DNA from: Gorillibacterium timonense
GTDB lineage: Bacteria; Bacillota; Bacilli; Paenibacillales; NBRC-103111
Reading direction: 5' to 3'
NCBI RefSeq assembly: GCF_001457415.1
Contig: NZ_LN881724.1
Coordinates: forward strand, 558,001-622,000
DNA: 64,000 bases
The notes beneath the pieces were generated by a model. It saw nothing but the letters and a program-made list of their open reading frames with translations. It searched no databases and was not told where the DNA came from. The translations under genes and the position numbers were made by a program. Below, one piece after another: positions 60,126-64,000 of this stretch; positions within the stretch are counted from its first letter, which is position 1; each line of letters begins with the position of its first letter.

Positions 60126-60224
60126 CTAGTACGCTGTCAACTCAAAAAAGATGGTTTCCGCACCACTTCCCATACCGATTGACGCCGCTTCGTATACATA
60201 CGATTAAGGTTGACAGCGTACTAG
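60126..60224 (+). repeat. Complete copy of the 97-bp palindromic element
   Basis: It begins ctagtacgctgtcaa and ends gacagcgtactag; the interior matches the reference copy. It lies ~24 bases upstream of the DUF3048 gene. The adjacent stretch 59976-60125 shows no gene. Confidence 0.87.
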
Positions 60225-60247
60225 TAAGATCGGAAAAGGAGAATCTC

Positions 60248-61378
60248 ATGAACTCATCGACCCCGCACATACATACGGCTTATCAAGCGAATCCCATTCA
60301 ACCATCCCCACACCGCAGGCGGCTTCAGCGAACTCGCTGGCTTGCCGGAGTCTGCTGCGTTTTCCTAATCACGGCGGGCTGCGGTCCCGCTAAAGTGACG
60401 GAGACGGTTTCACCGTCCGGCAGTCTTCCGACGATGGCGCCGACAGCCGTGGTTGATCCTACAGCTACTGCGGCTCCTGTTTTGCCCTATGTTCAGCCGC
60501 TAACCGGACTTCCGAGTCAAACGGAGAACAAGGATCGGGCTTTCCTGGTGACGGTGGAGAATTCCCCGGCGGCGAGGCCGCAAACGGGACTGAGTCAAGC
60601 CGATCTCGTATATGAGGTGTTGGCGGAAGGAGAGATTACGAGATTTCTGGCTGTCTATCAGAGCGAGAAGCCGGAGGTCATCGGTCCGGTGCGCAGCATG
60701 CGCCCTTATTTTGCCGAGATTGGCGTCGGTCTTGGCGCGATGCTCGTCCATGCGGGCTGGAGTCAGGATGGCATGAACATGATGGTCAAGCTAAAAGCCG
60801 ACCACCTGGACGGCGTCTATGCGGACGGCGTTACCTTTTGGCGTTCGAAGGACCGCAAGGCGCCTCACAACTTGTACACCTCCTGGGAAAAGATACAGGA
60901 TGGCGCGGCTCGGCACAAATTCAGCACACAGTGGACAAACCCGGGGCTTTCCTTCGCATCGGTAGGGGAATCCGTCGTCAACGAAGAAGCGGTGTGGCAG
61001 CCGGCTAGCAAGGTCACGATTCCCTATATCATGGGGTATAAGGTCGGCTATGAGTACGATGCGGAAACGGGAGTGTATAACCGATTCATGGCCGGACAGC
61101 CGCATGTGGACAAGGATAGCGGCAAGCAGCTCACGGCGGCAAACGTTCTTGTAATCGAAGCCTCTCATAAAATATTGGACAAAGAGGGACGCCGGGCCGT
61201 CGATGTAAATTCGTCCGGCAAGGGTTACCTCATCCAGCAGGGACATCAACGGTCGGTAACGTGGAGCCGCAAAGATGGCGTGATCCGCGTGTTCGCGAAC
61301 GGCGCAGAACTGCCGCTCGTTCCGGGAAAAACGTGGATCCAGATCGTCCCGCTCGGCACGGTTCCGGAATTTTCATAA
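60248..61378 (+). CDS. DUF3048 (YerB-like) lipoprotein
   Basis: 376 residues. Basic N-terminus, hydrophobic stretch and lipobox LITAGC (~45), a Thr/Pro-rich spacer, then DUF3048 (~75-230: LPYVQPLTGLPSQTENKDRA, VTVENSPAARPQTGLSQADL, VLAEGEITRFLAVYQSEKPE, IGPVRSMRPYF) and DUF3048_C (~250-376). Its role is unknown, possibly at the cell envelope. AAAGGAG lies 6 bases before ATG 60248; a longer open frame back to 60035 reads through the palindromic element and is not believed. Confidence 0.88.
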   Translation: MNSSTPHIHTAYQANPIQPSPHRRRLQRTRWLAGVCCVFLITAGCGPAKVTETVSPSGSLPTMAPTAVVDPTATAAPVLPYVQPLTGLPSQTENKDRAFLVTVENSPAARPQTGLSQADLVYEVLAEGEITRFLAVYQSEKPEVIGPVRSMRPYFAEIGVGLGAMLVHAGWSQDGMNMMVKLKADHLDGVYADGVTFWRSKDRKAPHNLYTSWEKIQDGAARHKFSTQWTNPGLSFASVGESVVNEEAVWQPASKVTIPYIMGYKVGYEYDAETGVYNRFMAGQPHVDKDSGKQLTAANVLVIEASHKILDKEGRRAVDVNSSGKGYLIQQGHQRSVTWSRKDGVIRVFANGAELPLVPGKTWIQIVPLGTVPEFS

Positions 61379-61800
61379 GCGCTCCGCCTCCGCTAGACGG
61401 CCAACCCAGCCAGCCGCGCTGACGCTTCGGCTCCGCACTTCCGGGGCGAGGTTCCGATCGCTGTTGGTTTCGGGGGCCTTGATTGAATTTGCTGGTTGTT
61501 AGCCCCCGAAATCCAAAGGCGAGCGCTATCGCTTCTCCACCTCGCCCCAAGCGCCCCGCCTCCGCTGGGCGGCCAACCCCGCCAGCCGCGCTGACGCTTC
61601 GGCTCCGCACTTCCAGGGCGAGGTTCCGATCGCTGTTGGTTTCGGGGGCCTTGATTGAATTTGCTGGTTGTTAGCCCCCGAAATCCAAAGGCGAGCGCTA
61701 TCGCTTCTCCACCTCGCCCCAGGCGCTCCGCCTCCGCTGGGCGACCAACCCCGCCAGCCGCGCTGACGCTTCGGCTCCGCGCTTCCGCTAGGCGGCTGAC
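61379..61800. repeat. 172-bp tandem repeat, about 2.4 copies
   Basis: Units start at 61379, 61551 and 61723, exactly 172 bases apart, with only a few differences. Each full unit holds nested inverted repeats: outer ggggcgagg/cctcgcccc (61443-61451 with 61540-61548) and inner tttcgggggc/gcccccgaaa (61468-61477 with 61502-61511). The third copy stops near 61800. The unit length is not a multiple of three, so the open frames across it are chance. Confidence 0.9.
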
Positions 61801-61865
61801 TTCGTGTATGCGCCTACACTTTTGCGCACGCTCTGGCTCTGCGCCTGGCCGCGTTAGCACAACCC

Positions 61866-61921
61866 AAAAAACATGCCTCCTCTCCAGGCCCTACACGGGC
61901 GTGAGAGGAGGCATGTTTTTT
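61866..61921. terminator. Bidirectional terminator
   Basis: aaaaaacatgcctcctctc and gagaggaggcatgtttttt form a 19-bp perfect stem between the repeat region and the leftward LysR gene. Confidence 0.92.
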
Positions 61922-61937
61922 GCTGCTCTACCTTTTG

Positions 61938-62819
61938 TCATCTCGCTTCCGGCGGTTTGCCGAAGCTTTCGACGAATTTGCGAGCGGGAGCGGATAAGTA
62001 TTTATCCTTCATCCAGATGGCGGCGATCCGTGTCTTCAAGGCTTCTCCCTTGATTTCCCGGACGATCAAGTTCCCGCTCCCAGCGATGCGGATGGCTGAC
62101 TCGGGAACGAGGCCAATGCCAAGGCCCGCATTTGCCCAGAGTAGAGTCGTGCGTGCATCGTCGTTCAAGCAGAACACCTCCGGCTCAAACCCGGCGAGTC
62201 CGCACGCTTCGCGGATCAAGGACTCGAACCTGCGGTAGAGAATGAGCGGCTTGCCTTCCAGCTCGCCGATCTCGATGGGGGCAGTATCTCCCGACCAGGT
62301 GAGCTCTGGCGTCATGACGGCAATCATCGGCTCCGGCTCGACGAACAAGCATTCATAAGGAGCGGAAGGAAAGGGCGTCCGAACGATTCCCACCTCGACA
62401 ATTCCTTTACGCAGCATATCCAGTACGGCGAAGGTGTTTCCTTCATGAAGCTCGAACTTGACTCCCGCATAAGCCTGGTGAAAATCGGACAGTCTTACTT
62501 CAAGCAGGGCTGCTCCGGAGGAAGAGACGGTGCCGATGGCTAGCGTACCGGTGAGCCCCTTGGCATAATCCTCGATCTCGCGGACGGCGGAATCCGTCAA
62601 GCTCACGATCTGGCGAGCCCGGTCACGCAATAGCTCACCCGCACCGGTGAGACGAATGCTGCGGGAGCCGCGCTCCACCAGCTTGACGCCGAACTCCTCT
62701 TCAAGAAGTCGAAGCTGCTGGCTTAATGGAGGCTGCGCCATCTGCAAGCGCTTGGCGGCAGCGGTGATCTGACCCTCCTCGGCGATAGCGAGAAAATACA
62801 TCAATTGGCGGATATCCAT
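61938..62819 (-). CDS. LysR family transcriptional regulator
   Basis: 293 residues: HTH ~1-60 (FLAIAEEGQITAAAKRLQMA, QPPLSQQLRLLEEEFGVKLV), effector domain ~88-290. The recognition helix region QPPLSQQ is that of the CynR/YwbI-like branch. It is divergent from an ABC exporter gene across 157 bases containing CATATG-rich sequence, so it may regulate that exporter. Confidence 0.9.
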   Translation of the reverse strand: MDIRQLMYFLAIAEEGQITAAAKRLQMAQPPLSQQLRLLEEEFGVKLVERGSRSIRLTGAGELLRDRARQIVSLTDSAVREIEDYAKGLTGTLAIGTVSSSGAALLEVRLSDFHQAYAGVKFELHEGNTFAVLDMLRKGIVEVGIVRTPFPSAPYECLFVEPEPMIAVMTPELTWSGDTAPIEIGELEGKPLILYRRFESLIREACGLAGFEPEVFCLNDDARTTLLWANAGLGIGLVPESAIRIAGSGNLIVREIKGEALKTRIAAIWMKDKYLSAPARKFVESFGKPPEAR

Positions 62820-62886
62820 CCTGAACCTCCTCGCGAATCAAACCAATCCATATGATTTCGGTATGGAAAGGATATGTATCTAATAG

Positions 62887-62915
62887 TTTTCATATGCAAA
62901 GGGATATGCCATAAT
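62887..62915 (+). promoter_or_regulatory. Possible promoter of the ABC exporter gene
   Basis: TTTTCA (62887-62892), 17-base spacer, CATAAT (62910-62915). Weak by sequence but well spaced, and overlapping repeated ATATG motifs that could bind the divergent LysR. Confidence 0.4.
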
Positions 62916-62976
62916 CATAACCGGTGGTTGCAAATCGTCAACCCCCCGCATTTTGCCGAATCGGCTGAATGCCATC

Positions 62977-64000
62977 ATGATGAATAAGGTGTTGGTTTCC
63001 TTGTCCAAACTCTCGAGTTTTCTGAAGCCCTATCGGAAGGAGCTTGTGATCGGCCCTATTTTCAAGCTGATTGAAGCCATTCTGGAGCTGTTATTACCCA
63101 CGATCGTCGCTCTCATCATCAATCGCGGCGTGGGGCAGCATGATTCATCCTACATCCTGAGAATGGGAGGGGTCATGCTTGTCATGACCGTCTGCGGATA
63201 TGCCAGCTCCCTCGTCTGCCAATATTATGCGGCGCGCGCTTCTCAGGGGTATGGAACGCTATTGCGAAATGCGCTTTTTCGAAAAATTTCATCTTTCTCG
63301 TACGCGGAGCTGGATCGCTTCGGCACCTCTACGCTAACCAATCGGCTGACCAACGATGTCAATCAGCTGCAGTTTGCCGTAGCGATGCTCATTCGGCTTG
63401 TTATTCGCGCACCGTTTATTTGCATCGGAGCGATCATCATGGCGATGATCCTCGACTTTCAGCTCTCGCTCGTCCTGCTGGCTGCCACTCCGGTGTTCGC
63501 TGTCCTGCTGTACTGGATCATCAGCCGAACCTCCCCTCTGTACCGTAGCTATCAGCGCAAGCTGGATGGCCTCGCGGTCATTCTGAGTGAAAATCTCTCG
63601 GGTGTACGGGTCATTCGTGCATTTGCAAAATCCCGCAGAGAAAAGGAGCGGTTTCGCGAAGCGTCCGACGATTTGACGGCAACGGCGATTCGGGTAGGGC
63701 GTCTATCGGCGCTGCTCAATCCGTTTACAACGCTCGTAGTAAATGCAGGAATCATCGCGATCCTGTGGGTCGGCGGCGGCCGAATCGACAGCGGCCGCTT
63801 GTCGCAGGGGGAGATCATCGCGTTCATCAACTATGTGACGCAAATTCTGCTTGCGCTCATCGTCGTTTCGAACCTGGTGGTCATCTTCACCAAAGCCTTT
63901 TCTTCCGCCGGTCGGGTCAGCGAGGTGCTGGCGGCTGAGCCATCGGTGAAGGATGCGGCTAGTTTGGCATCCCATGCGGAATCCTCGGCATCCATGCCAG
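62977..64000 (+). CDS. ABC exporter half-transporter, 3' truncated by the window edge
   Basis: About 341 residues are visible, covering the six-helix ABC transmembrane domain (LELLLPTIVALIINRGVGQH, LDRFGTSTLTNRLTNDVNQL, LSENLSGVRVIRAFAKSRRE, FINYVTQILLALIVVSN). The ATPase half lies beyond the window. The TLTNRLTNDVNQ block is typical of multidrug/peptide exporters. The start is uncertain: ATG 62977 and ATG 62980 lack a clear ribosome site, and TTG 62953 is also in frame. Divergent from the LysR gene. Confidence 0.87.
   Translation, partial: MMNKVLVSLSKLSSFLKPYRKELVIGPIFKLIEAILELLLPTIVALIINRGVGQHDSSYILRMGGVMLVMTVCGYASSLVCQYYAARASQGYGTLLRNALFRKISSFSYAELDRFGTSTLTNRLTNDVNQLQFAVAMLIRLVIRAPFICIGAIIMAMILDFQLSLVLLAATPVFAVLLYWIISRTSPLYRSYQRKLDGLAVILSENLSGVRVIRAFAKSRREKERFREASDDLTATAIRVGRLSALLNPFTTLVVNAGIIAILWVGGGRIDSGRLSQGEIIAFINYVTQILLALIVVSNLVVIFTKAFSSAGRVSEVLAAEPSVKDAASLASHAESSASMP

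Noticed and set aside
60035-60247. N-terminal extension of the DUF3048 lipoprotein
   Set aside because: It reads through a palindromic element; ATG 60248 has a ribosome site and starts a normal lipoprotein signal.
61230-61860. Leftward open frames through the 172-bp repeats
   Set aside because: The unit is not a multiple of three, so the same DNA would be read in different frames in successive copies; the product is low-complexity Arg/Gly/Ala.
1-64000. CRISPR arrays, phage modules, restriction-modification or toxin-antitoxin pairs, tRNA or rRNA genes
   Set aside because: None could be recognised; the tandem and dispersed repeats lack the spacer structure of CRISPR.

Overview
The window looks like a chromosomal segment of a spore-former-related Gram-positive bacterium of the Paenibacillaceae (Paenibacillus or a close relative). 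That is an inference from gene content: a CIRCE element, a perfect cre site, a TPP riboswitch in front of thiZXYMDE, khtU/khtT, a CdaR-controlled glycerate operon, 7TMR-DISM hybrid kinases, DUF4358 and DUF3048 lipoproteins and strong Shine-Dalgarno sequences. Base composition is moderately GC-rich by eye. One AT-richer lipoprotein gene (7163-8029) stands out from its neighbours. I saw no rRNA, tRNA, CRISPR array, prophage or plasmid functions.

Layout. 1-1351: 3' end of a protein with two discoidin domains. 1471-3220: Lsa-type ABC-F gene behind a leader that looks like a complete transcription attenuator. 3389-8029: a GNAT protein, a sigma factor with a DUF4367 membrane partner, and two small exported proteins, followed by palindromic repeats. 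8129-12104: aminoglycoside-phosphotransferase-like kinase with LysR, LOG protein, GNAT and metallo-hydrolase. 12152-14358: MetE-like enzyme and its probable LysR regulator. 14422-20051: AraC regulator divergent from a GH31 alpha-xylosidase/glucosidase and a leaderless GH74, probably an intracellular xyloglucan-oligosaccharide pathway. 20629-22084: repeats and an IS3/IS150-type element. 22236-24470: TetR, membrane protein and flavodoxin. 24644-28181: heterodimeric ABC exporter with one degenerate ATP site. 28726-31209: an RsbQ-like hydrolase next to a PAS/GGDEF protein. 31483-35193: small Mor-like HTH gene with a structured leader, then a two-kinase hybrid sensor. 35277-36512: Tam-like methyltransferase and DUF4180. 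37004-40689: cre-controlled glycerate permease and kinase with CdaR. 40709-45542: GNAT, LysR, APC transporter, MarR and nitroreductase. 45705-51767: mntH behind an MntR-like box, htpG behind CIRCE, an HD-GYP protein and a CDF transporter. 51824-56937: thiamine salvage and uptake operon with TPP riboswitch. 57078-58929: khtU-khtT. 59103-61378: two lipoprotein genes. 61379-61800: a 172-bp tandem repeat. 61938-64000: LysR divergent from the start of an ABC exporter gene that runs off the window.

Two features tie the segment together. The first is a family of about 97-bp palindromic elements with 13-bp terminal inverted repeats, in seven full, degraded or partial copies lying between genes and sometimes inside leaders. 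The second is the amount of readable cis-regulation: attenuator, riboswitch, CIRCE, cre, MntR-like box, LysR box and TetR-type operator. The most interesting items for follow-up are the ABC-F attenuator, the hydrolase-PAS-GGDEF pair, the unexplained leader RNA at 31483-31613, the MITE-like family and the structured 172-bp tandem repeat.
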